Below are positions 14,532 to 21,550 of a stretch of 23,308 bases of DNA, piece by piece. Numbering within the stretch: position 1 is the stretch's first letter; the number at the start of each line of letters is the position of its first letter. The notes under the pieces were generated by a model. That model ran no database searches. It saw nothing but the letters and a program-made list of their open reading frames with translations, and had not been told where the DNA came from. The DNA lies in NCBI GenBank assembly GCA_910586365.1, contig CAJUGP010000022.1, positions 1-23,308 on the forward strand, read 5' to 3'. Source of the stretch: an uncultured Christensenella sp. (GTDB lineage: Bacteria > Bacillota > Clostridia > Christensenellales > Borkfalkiaceae). A program made the position numbers and the translations under genes.

Positions 14532-16517
14532 CTATCTTATTTTGACCGTTCCGTTTTTCAAAATATATTCACTGCTGCCGCCCTTCCCCAAAAACAGATC
14601 GCACGCGAACACGGGCGGATTTTCAAAATCGATTTCCACGGCGATACCCTGCACGAACAACACGGCTTTATCCCGCTTTTCATAGCGCAGCGAAATATCC
14701 CCCACCGTTATTTCGTCGGAAAACAGCACTTCGATCTCTTGAAATCCCGTCGGGATTTTTTCTTTCGCGTAGACGGCTTCCGCGTTCAAAAACGCCGCCA
14801 CGTTGATCGCATCGAGTTCGGCGTCCGATAAACAGATCACGGCGTCGAGCGTTCCGCCGTAATGACGGTTCAGAAAATCGTTACAGGCGCGCAGCGAAAT
14901 ATCACCGTCGAGAACGAGCGCCGTTGCGTGCGGCGTGCGCACGAGCACCAAATCGCCCGAGGTCGTGGAATACGCCGTCAAGCGGCACCCCGTCAACACG
15001 ACGTTTTCCGCCGCGACGGCAAACGCAAACAGACAACAGGCGCACACGGCGGCGATTGTCTTTGCAAGCAGTTTCATGCGCACCCGTTGCGTGAGCAAAA
15101 CGCAGCTTGTTATAATCACCGCGCCGCCTGCGCCGAGCGCAAACCCCGAAATCACCCACGACACGTCTATTACACTCAAAATCAGCAAAAACAGCGAAAT
15201 CAGCCCGACGGGAACCGCCATGATGCCCGTCCATGTCGTGATCAATGCGAACAGCGTGCAGAGGACCAGGCAAAGCAGCAGGACGGGCAGACACGGCAGT
15301 AAAATAAAATTCAAGAGCAGCGCCCATAACGAGGCATAACCGAATAACTGCATCAAAAGCGGAAACGTAAAAAGCTGCACCGCAAGACTTGCGCCCAGAT
15401 AATTTGCCAAAAAGACGGGGAATTTCAGCTTACGGAACAGAGCGAACAGCGTATGCGAGAAAAGCGCCAACCCGAGCACGGCGGCAAACGAGAGCGTAAA
15501 ACCCGCGGAAAGATACTGCGCGGGCGCTGCCGATAGAATCAAGAGTGCGGCAACCGAAAGCGAAGTCAATAAATCGTTTTTCCGCCCCGCGGCTCGGTAC
15601 GCGCTCAATACCGCGCACATGATCAACGCGCGCACGGACGAAACGGTGAACGCGCAGAGCGCCGCATAACAAACCGCGGCGGCAAGCGCGGGCAAAGGAG
15701 CAAAGCGTTTCAGCGGTCTGCAAACGAGCAGCACCGCCGCGTAGACGATACCGATATGCAATCCCGAAACGGCGAACACATGCGCGATTCCGCCCTGCCG
15801 CACGGTGTCGGCAAGCTCTTCGTCCAGAAAGGAAGAATTCCCCGTCAGCAGCGCGTAAGCGACGCTCGCTTCGTCGCGCGTCATGACCGATTGAAACAAA
15901 TCGTAAATCTTCGCGTTTAAGATGAGTAACGCGCCCTTTTCGCCCTTTTTCTCGTATTCGCCGAACGCCGTTTCGTAACGGATATCCTTCGCAAACGCAT
16001 AGGCGTTTTGATTGCCGCGGGGCAGGTCTTTGCGAAGAACGCTTGCCGAAAACGTTACGACGTCGCCCGGTCGCAACAAGTCGTCCGAGCCGTACGCCGT
16101 CATCTTTCCGCCCGAAGAAACGCCGTTAAAAGAAAGATTTTTGAATGTGTAGACTTGAAAATTGTTTCCGAACGCGATCGTTTCCACCGTTCCCGTAACT
16201 TCGTAATCCCCTTCAGGTACGCCGGAACGGTAACGTTCGCACGCAAGATGCGTCAATCCGACGCCCGCGCTCAAACATACGAATACGGTGATCATGATCG
16301 CGACGATCCGCTTCCAGCCGAACGGACGCAACGCAAAAATGAAAAGCAGAACGAACGGAACGAAGGTATAAAACGTAAAACGGTGGAGCCGTACGGCACA
16401 GTAAAGCGAAATTCCCGCGATCAGCCCCAACGCGCAAAACAGAAAAAAACGGAAATTGATACGCGGCGTTTTGTCGTCCGTACCCCTCTCCGTTTTTACT
16501 TGCTTCTCCGCCCCCAT
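14532..16517 (-). CDS. comEC: ComEC/Rec2-like DNA uptake channel with degraded C-terminal domain
   Basis: A 661-residue polytopic membrane protein. N-terminal helices (about 23-100) and an outer soluble domain are followed by the ComEC channel core. That core starts near EASVAYALLTGNSSFLDEELADTVRQGG and includes AVSGLHIGIVYA, SSVRALIMCAVLSAYR and further helices to about 495. In competent bacteria it moves single-stranded DNA across the membrane. The C-terminal 150 residues sit where the metallo-beta-lactamase domain should be (GDLVLVRTPHATALVLDGD), but the HxHxDH metal motif is absent and the domain is short; B. subtilis ComEC has 776 residues. The ribosome binding site AAGGAAGAAG precedes the ATG. 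The gene may be a channel without nuclease. No other com gene is in view. Confidence 0.88.
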   Translation of the reverse strand: MGAEKQVKTERGTDDKTPRINFRFFLFCALGLIAGISLYCAVRLHRFTFYTFVPFVLLFIFALRPFGWKRIVAIMITVFVCLSAGVGLTHLACERYRSGVPEGDYEVTGTVETIAFGNNFQVYTFKNLSFNGVSSGGKMTAYGSDDLLRPGDVVTFSASVLRKDLPRGNQNAYAFAKDIRYETAFGEYEKKGEKGALLILNAKIYDLFQSVMTRDEASVAYALLTGNSSFLDEELADTVRQGGIAHVFAVSGLHIGIVYAAVLLVCRPLKRFAPLPALAAAVCYAALCAFTVSSVRALIMCAVLSAYRAAGRKNDLLTSLSVAALLILSAAPAQYLSAGFTLSFAAVLGLALFSHTLFALFRKLKFPVFLANYLGASLAVQLFTFPLLMQLFGYASLWALLLNFILLPCLPVLLLCLVLCTLFALITTWTGIMAVPVGLISLFLLILSVIDVSWVISGFALGAGGAVIITSCVLLTQRVRMKLLAKTIAAVCACCLFAFAVAAENVVLTGCRLTAYSTTSGDLVLVRTPHATALVLDGDISLRACNDFLNRHYGGTLDAVICLSDAELDAINVAAFLNAEAVYAKEKIPTGFQEIEVLFSDEITVGDISLRYEKRDKAVLFVQGIAVEIDFENPPVFACDLFLGKGGSSEYILKNGTVKIR

Positions 16518-16536
16518 TCTTCTTCCTTTGTTGAAA

Positions 16537-16746
16537 TCAGTAATCTTTTAACCCTGCAAGATAGTCGATACTCACGCCGAAAAATTTTGAAAGCGCGATC
16601 AAATTCGAAAGTTTCGGTTCTCGCAACCCGTTTTCCCAAAAACTGATGCAGCCTTTGCTGATACCGATTTGATCCGCAAGTCCCTTTTGCGATAAGTTCT
16701 TTTCGGTACGCAAAGCGATCAATATATTTGCAAATTGCATGCTCAT
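16537..16746 (-). CDS. Minimal XRE-family transcriptional regulator (second of a pair)
   Basis: A 69-residue single helix-turn-helix protein (MSMQFANILIALRTEKNLSQ, then GLADQIGISKGCISFWENG), followed by a short dimer-type helix (LIALSKFFGVSIDYLAG). It is a DNA-binding repressor of the Cro/CI type with no sensor domain. I chose the ATG at 16746, 4 bp past the stop of the first XRE gene; the ATG at 16740 is equally possible. It belongs to the same operon and lies just upstream of comEC (same strand, 19-bp gap), which raises the possibility that the pair and comEC are cotranscribed. Confidence 0.82.
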   Translation of the reverse strand: MSMQFANILIALRTEKNLSQKGLADQIGISKGCISFWENGLREPKLSNLIALSKFFGVSIDYLAGLKDY

Positions 16747-16750
16747 ACCG

Positions 16751-16951
16751 CTAATCCAACAACAATTCATCGATCGTGATCTCAAAATAGTTTGCAAGCA
16801 ATTTGATCTGATCGATCGACGGTTCGCTATACCCCGTTTCCCAATGCGATACGGTATGCCAAGAAACGTTCAATTCATCGGCTAATCCCCTTTGCGACAT
16901 TTTTCTTCCCTTGCGCAAATTTTTCAAGTTTCTGCCGAACGTTGTTTCCAT
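16751..16951 (-). CDS. Minimal XRE-family transcriptional regulator (first of a pair)
   Basis: A 66-residue helix-turn-helix protein (METTFGRNLKNLRKGRKMSQ, then GLADELNVSWHTVSHWETG), ending with LLANYFEITIDELLLD. The pair of XRE genes differ in the recognition helix (SWHTVSHW versus SKGCISFW), so they probably bind different sites or form mixed dimers. The promoter at 16958-16986 puts the start of transcription at the ATG itself. Two direct TGATAC repeats overlap the -10 region, consistent with autorepression. Confidence 0.85.
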   Translation of the reverse strand: METTFGRNLKNLRKGRKMSQRGLADELNVSWHTVSHWETGYSEPSIDQIKLLANYFEITIDELLLD

Positions 16952-16986
16952 GGTATCATTGTATCAATTTTTGAGCATTTTAACAA
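16952..16986 (-). promoter_or_regulatory. Leaderless-type promoter with candidate XRE operator
   Basis: On the minus strand TTGTTA (16986-16981), a 17-bp spacer and TACAAT (16963-16958) are followed by 6 bp and the ATG at 16951. Two TGATAC repeats 2 bp apart (within 16952-16966) cover the -10 box and could be an operator for the encoded regulator. Confidence 0.7.
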
Positions 16987-17051
16987 CAATAATCAAATAT
17001 TGGCGAATTTTATTTTTTATGACGGGCAAGTCTTCTCTTATTTTGCCGCCG

Positions 17052-17230
17052 AAAGGTCGGGATTCCTCGACTTCGCTCGGAATGACAGTAAGCTCTTTGC
17101 TGTTTCGCCACCCTGAGCGCAGTCCTTGTCCCCTAAGCGTGGTTCCCTGTCACCCTGAGCGTGGTTCCCTGTCACCCTGAGCGTAGCCGAAGGGTCTTGG
17201 CAAGATTTCTCGACAAGCTCGGAATGACAT
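17052..17230. repeat. Dispersed-repeat cluster related to the 1-459 array
   Basis: The stretch from 16987 to 17247 has no gene. It holds GGATTCCTCGACTTCGCTCG-type and CTCGACAAGCTCGGAATGAC segments flanking tandem 22-bp units (CCT[A/G]AGCGTGGTTCCCTGTCAC at 17131-17152 and 17153-17174, with a third start at 17175). The words CTGAGCG, TCTCGACAAGCTCG and ATGACA are shared with the array at 1-459, so both belong to one repeat family. It lies between the XRE pair and the end of sigF. Confidence 0.85.
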
Positions 17231-17247
17231 ATTGCAAGCAAACGCGC

Positions 17248-17970
17248 TTAGCCTAATTCTTTTTTGAATTTTTCCATTATTTTACTCTCGATACGCGAAA
17301 TCTGTACTTGCGAAACGCCGATCGCGCGCGCGACTTCGCTTTGCGTCATGTCGCGGAAATACCGCAAAATAACGATTTTCCGTTCCCGTTCGGGAAGCTG
17401 TTCGATCGCCTGTTTTAAGAGCATGCGCTCGATCATCTCGTCCTGATCGTCCTTGGCAGGGAGTTTTTCCAAAAGCGTCGCCGATTTCTCATCCTTATAA
17501 TCGCTTTGTTCGTAAATGGATACGGGCATGCGGTTGGAACCGAGCGTGAACACCACTTCGCTTTCGTCAAGCGAAAAAGCGGCGGCAAGCTCCTTTACCG
17601 TCGGCTGACGGGCATTGCGCGCGTTAAACTCCTCGATAAACTGATTCATTTCCCGTGCCGTTTTTTTCATCGAACGCGAAACCTTCACGCTGCCGTCGTC
17701 GCGCAGAAAGCGCTTTATTTCTCCCGCGATCATGGGAACGGCGTAAGTGGAAAAACGAACGCCGAAACGCTCGTCAAAGCCCGCTATCGCCTTCAAAAAG
17801 CCCATACAGGCAAGAGAATACAAATCGTCGTATTCCACGCCCTTGCCCAAATATCGCTTCAGAATGCTCTTTAACAGCGAGGTATTATTCGATAGCAGCT
17901 TTTCTTTCGCCGCATTGTCGCCCTGCTTCGCCAAACGAATACAGCAAAGCGTTTCTTCTTCACATAGCAT
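17248..17970 (-). CDS. sigF: Forespore sigma factor SigF
   Basis: A 240-residue sigma-70 family protein of the sporulation group. Region 2 is seen in SLACMGFLKAIAGFDERFGVRFSTYAVPMIAGEIKRFLRDD, region 3 in RQPTVKELAAAFSLDESEV, and the region 4 helix-turn-helix in MTQSEVARAIGVSQVQISRIES. It directs the first forespore-specific genes after asymmetric division. Assignment to SigF over the similar SigG rests on its place directly after spoIIAB. The ATG at 17970 overlaps the end of spoIIAB by 11 bp, with AAAGGCGGAAG as ribosome binding site inside that gene. No terminator follows; the next sequence is the repeat cluster. Confidence 0.95.
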   Translation of the reverse strand: MLCEEETLCCIRLAKQGDNAAKEKLLSNNTSLLKSILKRYLGKGVEYDDLYSLACMGFLKAIAGFDERFGVRFSTYAVPMIAGEIKRFLRDDGSVKVSRSMKKTAREMNQFIEEFNARNARQPTVKELAAAFSLDESEVVFTLGSNRMPVSIYEQSDYKDEKSATLLEKLPAKDDQDEMIERMLLKQAIEQLPERERKIVILRYFRDMTQSEVARAIGVSQVQISRIESKIMEKFKKELG

Positions 17971-18397
17971 CGGCTTCCGCCTTTGCGCCGAAGTCCTTGC
18001 TCATCTTCACGGTCGTGCCGACGCCCGGCGCCGATTGCACCGAGAACGACGTCATAAACGTCTGCATTATGGTAAAGCCCATTCCCGAACGCTCCTCGTC
18101 CGGCAGCGTGGTAAAAAAGGGCGTCAACGCCTCTTCGATGTTGTCGATCCCCCGCCCGCTGTCGGAAATTTCGATATGTAGGAAATTCTCGTCCGTTTTG
18201 CAGGAAATGCGGATCCAACCCTCCTTGTCCGTGTAACCGTGTACGATCGAATTGGTAACGGCTTCGGATACCGCCGTTTTAACGTCGGAGAGCTGCGCCA
18301 GCGTGGGATTGAGCGAAAGCGCGAACGCCGCCACCGCGTTGCGGGCAAACACTTCGTTTTCCGAACGCGCCAAAAATTTTAACTGCATTTCATTCAT
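17960..18397 (-). CDS. spoIIAB: Anti-sigma F factor SpoIIAB (serine kinase)
   Basis: A 145-residue GHKL-fold protein that binds and silences SigF and phosphorylates SpoIIAA with ATP. The ATP-site boxes are visible: N box SEAVTNSIVHGY (N49), G1 box DSGRG (79-83) and G2 box RSGMGFTIM (104-108). The length matches the family. It starts 8 bp after the spoIIAA stop and overlaps sigF, so the three products are likely translated in linked amounts. A PP2C phosphatase gene of the type that opposes this kinase lies at 6653, but that protein is not the classical membrane SpoIIE. Confidence 0.96.
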   Translation of the reverse strand: MNEMQLKFLARSENEVFARNAVAAFALSLNPTLAQLSDVKTAVSEAVTNSIVHGYTDKEGWIRISCKTDENFLHIEISDSGRGIDNIEEALTPFFTTLPDEERSGMGFTIMQTFMTSFSVQSAPGVGTTVKMSKDFGAKAEADAM

Positions 18398-18405
18398 AGC
18401 TCACC

Positions 18406-18714
18406 TTATACCTTCGGCATCAGAGAATAGACGCCGCTCAACGTTAATATTTTGTCCGCACCCGAATTCGGATTTTCAAGATACATTCCCATGCCGTAAC
18501 GCTTCAAACGGTTGTATCGTCCGATCAAAAATCCGATTCCCGTCGAATCCATGAATTTTACGCCCGCCAAATTAAAGATAGCGCGCGAAAGCCCCGCGTT
18601 CTCGTCGATCAGCGTGTCGGCGTCGCGGCGGATGCGGGATACGGAATGCTCGTCTATCTCCCCCGAGAGGTAGACGTATAAACTGTCTCCTTTGCGAAAG
18701 CCCTGCATTTCCAT
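18406..18714 (-). CDS. spoIIAA: Anti-sigma F factor antagonist SpoIIAA
   Basis: A 102-residue STAS-domain protein. When unphosphorylated it removes SpoIIAB from SigF. The phosphorylation serine is S57 in KFMDSTGIGFLIGRY. I chose the ATG at 18714 (MEMQGFRKGDSLYVYLSGEI) because an AGGAGG ribosome binding site stands 6 nt upstream and the family starts here; a longer frame extends to 18930 into AT-rich DNA with no family similarity. It is the first gene of the spoIIA operon. Upstream (18715-18870) I could not place a confident SigH or SigA promoter. Confidence 0.95.
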   Translation of the reverse strand: MEMQGFRKGDSLYVYLSGEIDEHSVSRIRRDADTLIDENAGLSRAIFNLAGVKFMDSTGIGFLIGRYNRLKRYGMGMYLENPNSGADKILTLSGVYSLMPKV

Positions 18715-18870
18715 CAAAATCCTCCTGTATCCGCGATAAATTCCGACGGCGGATACGGTAAAACGATTGTAACAAAACGCGCGTGACGAATAAAAGAACG
18801 TCGTGGCAAAAGAACAAGAAAAACGTCGAAAAAAAAGTATTTTAATTTTGCAAAATACTTGAAAAAATAC

Positions 18871-18899
18871 TTGACTTTTGCGCGCATTTATAATATTAT
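18871..18899 (+). promoter_or_regulatory. Promoter of the tRNA cluster
   Basis: TTGACT (18871-18876), a 17-bp spacer and TATTAT (18894-18899); an overlapping TATAAT at 18890-18895 has a 13-bp spacer and is less likely. The predicted start lies about 25 bp before the first tRNA. Confidence 0.75.
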
Positions 18900-18930
18900 A
18901 AACAAGCATTGTGATTGATTTCTTGGTCAC

Positions 18931-19007
18931 GGGCCTTTAGCTCAGTTGGTTAGAGCGGTCGGCTCATAACCGATTGGTCCGCGGTTCGAGTCCGTGAAGG
19001 CCCACCA
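18931..19007 (+). tRNA. tRNA with CAT anticodon (elongator Met, or Ile2 if lysidine-modified)
   Basis: A 77-nt cloverleaf: acceptor GGGCCTT/AAGGCCC, D arm GCTCAGTTGGTTAGAGC, anticodon loop CTCATAA, T loop TTCGAGT and encoded CCA. The first acceptor pair is matched, so it is not the initiator. Met and Ile2 cannot be told apart with confidence by eye. Confidence 0.95.
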
Positions 19008-19051
19008 AAGCCGTTTTATAAGAGAAATCAATACGGTTTGCCGTTTTATAC

Positions 19052-19128
19052 GGCCCGATAGCTCAGTTGGTTAGAGCGCCAGCCTGTCACGCTGGAGGTC
19101 GACGGTTCGAGCCCGTTTCGGGTCGCCA
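19052..19128 (+). tRNA. tRNA-Asp (GTC)
   Basis: A 77-nt cloverleaf with acceptor GGCCCGA/TCGGGTC (one G-T pair), discriminator G, anticodon GTC in CCTGTCACG, T loop TTCGAGC and encoded CCA. Confidence 0.97.
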
Positions 19129-19132
19129 AACA

Positions 19133-19158
19133 GAGCCTCATTCCGAGGAATGAGGCTC
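19133..19158 (+). other. Perfect hairpin between tRNA-Asp and tRNA-Phe
   Basis: An 11-bp perfect stem GAGCCTCATTC/GAATGAGGCTC closes a CGAG tetraloop, 5 nt after the tRNA-Asp CCA. It has no T-run after it, so it is not a standard terminator. It could be a processing or RNase III-type signal in the pre-tRNA transcript. The loop side contains CATTCCGAG, a word also found in the repeat family at 1-459. Confidence 0.7.
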
Positions 19159-19180
19159 GTGTCTTGAAAAAGGCACACAT

Positions 19181-19256
<76 letters not shown>

Positions 19257-19260
19257 CCTT

Positions 19261-19336
19261 GCCGGTGTAGCTCAACTGGCAGAGCAGCTGATTTGTAATC
19301 AGCAGGTTACAGGTTCGATTCCTGCCACCGGCTCCA
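19261..19336 (+). tRNA. tRNA-Thr (TGT)
   Basis: A 76-nt cloverleaf with acceptor GCCGGTG/CACCGGC, anticodon TGT in ATTTGTAAT, T loop TTCGATT and encoded CCA, only 4 nt after tRNA-Phe. Confidence 0.97.
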
Positions 19337-19361
19337 CCTTGGCAACATAATTTCATAACGC

Positions 19362-19446
19362 GGGAAGATTCCAGAGCGGCCAAATGGATCAGACTGTAAA
19401 TCTGACGTCTTCGACTTCGGTGGTTCGAATCCACCTCTTCCCACCA
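19362..19446 (+). tRNA. tRNA-Tyr (GTA)
   Basis: An 85-nt class II tRNA with a long variable arm (CGTCTTCGACTTCGG area), acceptor GGGAAGA/TCTTCCC, anticodon GTA in ACTGTAAAT and encoded CCA. It is the last tRNA before accessory DNA. Confidence 0.96.
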
Positions 19447-19483
19447 AAAAAAGCGGATTTTTTGACCAAAAACCCGCTTTTTT
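19447..19483 (+). terminator. Terminator of the tRNA operon
   Basis: AAGCGG (19451-19456) pairs with CCGCTT (19474-19479), and inner T and A runs extend the stem. It ends in TTTTTT at 19478-19483, directly after tRNA-Tyr. Confidence 0.8.
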
Positions 19484-19867
19484 CGTTAAAAAATCACCAA
19501 AATGCACGGTTTTTCCTTGTTTTGCCCCTCACATGCCCCGCAAAAATTCCCTGCGCTCTCCTACTTACGCATATACGTACGTATATACGCGGGCAGGAAC
19601 GTCCGATCGTCGGCACGAGCGACGGGACGATCCATTGATATGCGCCCGATCAGGCGCATACCCAGCACACCGCAGACCTGCGCCAGCCCACACCCAAGAG
19701 GACAGAAATAAAACGACGGCGACAAGCTGGAACGCGCGGGCGGCGACTTCCGCTTTTACCCGCTGAAAAAGCGGACGCGCCCCGCCCCCGACCTCGCTCG
19801 CGAGATCGGGGCGGGGCGTGGACGGTTTGTTCTGAATACGGGGTAAGGGCGCAGCCCTTCCGCATTC

Positions 19868-19897
19868 GGAAAAATGGTAACAGCGACTGTTACCATT
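19868..19897 (-). terminator. Possible intrinsic terminator (leftward)
   Basis: AATGGTAACAG/CTGTTACCATT is a perfect 11-bp stem with a 3-nt loop. On the minus strand it runs into TTTTTCC. It might instead be an origin hairpin, since leftward transcripts should already have ended near 20112. Confidence 0.45.
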
Positions 19898-20101
19898 AAA
19901 AAGCGATCAGGCGATCCGATCATGCGCCGCGGCGCGGTGCACCGCTTTATCCTGGCGGCAATGCGACCCGTGCGCAGGTCGCGCCGCCTATTCTTATTTA
20001 TAAAAAATACTATATACTATATAGATATTACTGTACCACTTTTTGTACCGCTACCGTACTAACTGCTACACCATGAAAGTATGATTATCTGCACGCTACA
20101 A

Positions 20102-20141
20102 CAAAAAAGAAATTCCCCGCACGGTTGCCCGCGCGGGGAAT
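20102..20141 (-). terminator. Strong intrinsic terminator of the leftward element operon
   Basis: ATTCCCCGC/GCGGGGAAT (20112-20120 and 20133-20141) is followed on the minus strand by TTTCTTTTTT. It lies about 80 bp past the last gene of the operon. Confidence 0.85.
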
Positions 20142-20157
20142 GTTTTCAAGGAACGCC

Positions 20158-20179
20158 GAAAAGAGCGGTGTGCCGCTCT
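20158..20179 (-). terminator. First of two tandem terminators after the replication gene
   Basis: AGAGCGG/CCGCTCT (20162-20168 and 20173-20179) with a 4-nt loop is followed on the minus strand by TTTTC. It precedes the stronger terminator at 20112. Confidence 0.65.
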
Positions 20180-20220
20180 GATATGGTTTTATTCGGTTCG
20201 CCTACAAGTTACAATGCCGC

Positions 20221-21300
20221 TCATGGTTTCCGTCCCCCCTTCGGGTAACAGTCACACATTTTGCCGTTCGGGTAAAAGCCCGTATCGCTACACTTTGTAC
20301 ATCGCCATTTGGGCACGAGGTCGGCTTCGGAAACGTTGAGCTCTTCCATGCGCGTTGCGCGATCGATCTGTAAACGTCTCTGCTCGTTTTTCAGCCTTCT
20401 GACCTCGGAAGGCTTGTATATCTCGGCGCGGGCGATCGATATATCGAGAGCGCGCACGGCGGCATTTATTTTCGTGTATGTACTGTCTTGATCCAAACAG
20501 TGAGAAAACCATTCTACACGTTGCCGTGCCAGACGTTGTTGTGCCTCGTAATAGATTTCCCGTTCCGCCCGTTCATCTGCCGCCTGCTCGGCTTTTGAGA
20601 GCCTTTTTTCAGGCGATTGCGGCGACGTTTCTTTCTTGTAGTTCTTTTCGGTTCGGCGCAACAGCTTTTCGTTCACCGTGAACCGACTGCGTTTGTGCCC
20701 GTTCACCCCGCGCCCTTCCTTGCTGCGGAATACGAGCTTCGCGCCGAGCAAAATGTCGATCGCGTTCTGCACCGTCGTTTTAGTGAGGTGCAGCGTTTTC
20801 GCAATGCCCCGCACAGAGCCGACGAAATAACCATCGCCCTTTGGATCTGCGCAATGTGTTTTGATAAGGCAAAGCACGTCGATTGCGGACTTCGGAAGAT
20901 AACGGGCTTCTTTCTCGCCGCGCACGGTGAACTTTGTAGCATACAAATATAAATCGATTTTAATAAAGCCCCGTTCTTTCGGCGGGTTCACGCATTGGTA
21001 GGAAGCGCCCGAACGGCGGCTTTTGTCTTGCCTGATCTCTCCGAGCTGTTTGAGCGCTTTAATCCCCCTTGCAACCGTGCCGTGGGAAAGCATGAGCTTT
21101 TCCTCGAATTTACGGTACGACATATTACAGGCGCTCTCCGAAGCGGCGTCATTTGCCGACGAAAAGCTGAATATCGTTCCAAGCAATAGGATTTCCGAAC
21201 GACGCAAAGCCCGCCCGCCGTACTGCCTTTTGAAAATCGAATAAGACAGACGGGCGTATCCCTTTACGCTTTCATTTAATTGTAAATCCGTTTCTGCCAT
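20221..21300 (-). CDS. Winged-helix replication protein with helicase-loader-type zinc tail, no ATPase
   Basis: A 359-residue protein. Residues about 15-215 hold two helix-turn-helix segments (KFEEKLMLSHGTVARGIKAL and GIAKTLHLTKTTVQNAIDIL), as in initiators of plasmids and phages. A charged linker and long helices follow (about 220-325). The tail WRCTKCSDTGFYPNGKMCDCYP has four cysteines (CxxC and CxC) and closely resembles the zinc-binding N-terminal domain of DnaC/DnaI-type helicase loaders (pattern CPxCxDTG...G.xCxC), together with the preceding helix LKNEQRRLQIDRATRMEELN. The AAA+ ATPase that normally follows is absent. It probably starts replication of the element and recruits the host helicase. 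It is the last gene of the leftward operon; GAGGAATAGGAA precedes the ATG. Confidence 0.75.
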   Translation of the reverse strand: MAETDLQLNESVKGYARLSYSIFKRQYGGRALRRSEILLLGTIFSFSSANDAASESACNMSYRKFEEKLMLSHGTVARGIKALKQLGEIRQDKSRRSGASYQCVNPPKERGFIKIDLYLYATKFTVRGEKEARYLPKSAIDVLCLIKTHCADPKGDGYFVGSVRGIAKTLHLTKTTVQNAIDILLGAKLVFRSKEGRGVNGHKRSRFTVNEKLLRRTEKNYKKETSPQSPEKRLSKAEQAADERAEREIYYEAQQRLARQRVEWFSHCLDQDSTYTKINAAVRALDISIARAEIYKPSEVRRLKNEQRRLQIDRATRMEELNVSEADLVPKWRCTKCSDTGFYPNGKMCDCYPKGGRKP

Positions 21301-21323
21301 ATCGATTCCTATTCCTCTTCGAA

Positions 21324-21353
21324 GGCGAAATCCCTGTTTTTAGGGATTTCGCC
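21324..21353. repeat. Element hairpin repeat, copy 1
   Basis: A perfect 12-bp stem GGCGAAATCCCT/AGGGATTTCGCC with loop GTTTTT, 24 bp upstream of the replication gene start. Confidence 0.9.
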
Positions 21354-21385
21354 GCGCTCGATCTTCTTCCGATCGCTTTTTCTCT

Positions 21386-21407
21386 TCCCTGTTTTTAGGG
21401 ATTTTCA
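21386..21407. repeat. Element hairpin repeat, copy 2
   Basis: TCCCTGTTTTTAGGGATTTT; the left arm is partly lost, so the stem is only 5 bp. The stop codon of the 51-residue gene lies inside it. Confidence 0.85.
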
Positions 21408-21550
21408 CGACGTCGCCCGCCGTTCGCCTTACGTTGCGCTGCCGTGCAGTCCCCTTTACATTGCTTAACAGGAACGCGGCACGTGAGACAATAGTCACGT
21501 TCCCGCTGCGGTGCAACGGACTTTTCCTTCCGATCCGACGACGTTCTCAT
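21395..21550 (-). CDS. Tiny cysteine-cluster protein (51 residues)
   Basis: A very short basic protein with the cluster YCLTCRVPVKQCKGDC, four cysteines spaced for one zinc ion. Small proteins of this pattern are frequent in mobile elements of Clostridia; their role is unknown and DNA or RNA binding is a guess. I chose the ATG at 21550 because it overlaps the stop of the previous gene (ATGA), like the other junctions in this operon; the longer frame from 21619 would run inside that gene. Its stop codon and last codons (ENP, stop) are made from hairpin repeat copy 2. Confidence 0.65.
   Translation of the reverse strand: MRTSSDRKEKSVAPQRERDYCLTCRVPVKQCKGDCTAAQRKANGGRRRENP

Larger units (their letters stand above)
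19490..20220. other. Gene-free, hairpin-rich region at the start of the accessory element
   Basis: About 730 bp without a credible gene. It holds a 16-bp palindrome ATATACGTACGTATAT (19571-19586) and stems at 19639-19660 (TATGCGCC/GGCGCATA) and 19750-19774 (CCGCTTTT/AAAAGCGG). A very GC-rich stem lies at 19778-19818 (CGCCCCGCCCC/GGGGCGGGGCG) and a nested stem at 19834-19867. There is a perfect 11-bp stem at 19873-19897, and AT-rich DNA with repeated TACTATA and GTACC words at 20006-20060. The right end carries terminators. Such a density of hairpins fits an origin and packaging region of a single-strand phage or plasmid, which is inference. Confidence 0.6.

Noticed and set aside
18715..18930. 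N-terminal extension of SpoIIAA to 18930
   Set aside because: The extra 72 residues come from AT-rich intergenic DNA, and AGGAGG sits just before the ATG at 18714.
19362..19446. tRNA-Tyr 3' end as a proven attachment site for the element
   Set aside because: No second copy of the tRNA 3' end and no integrase are in the window, so integration there is only a possibility.
19650..19865. Small arginine-rich minus-strand frame in the hairpin region
   Set aside because: It spans the GC-rich inverted repeats, lacks a ribosome binding site and looks random.
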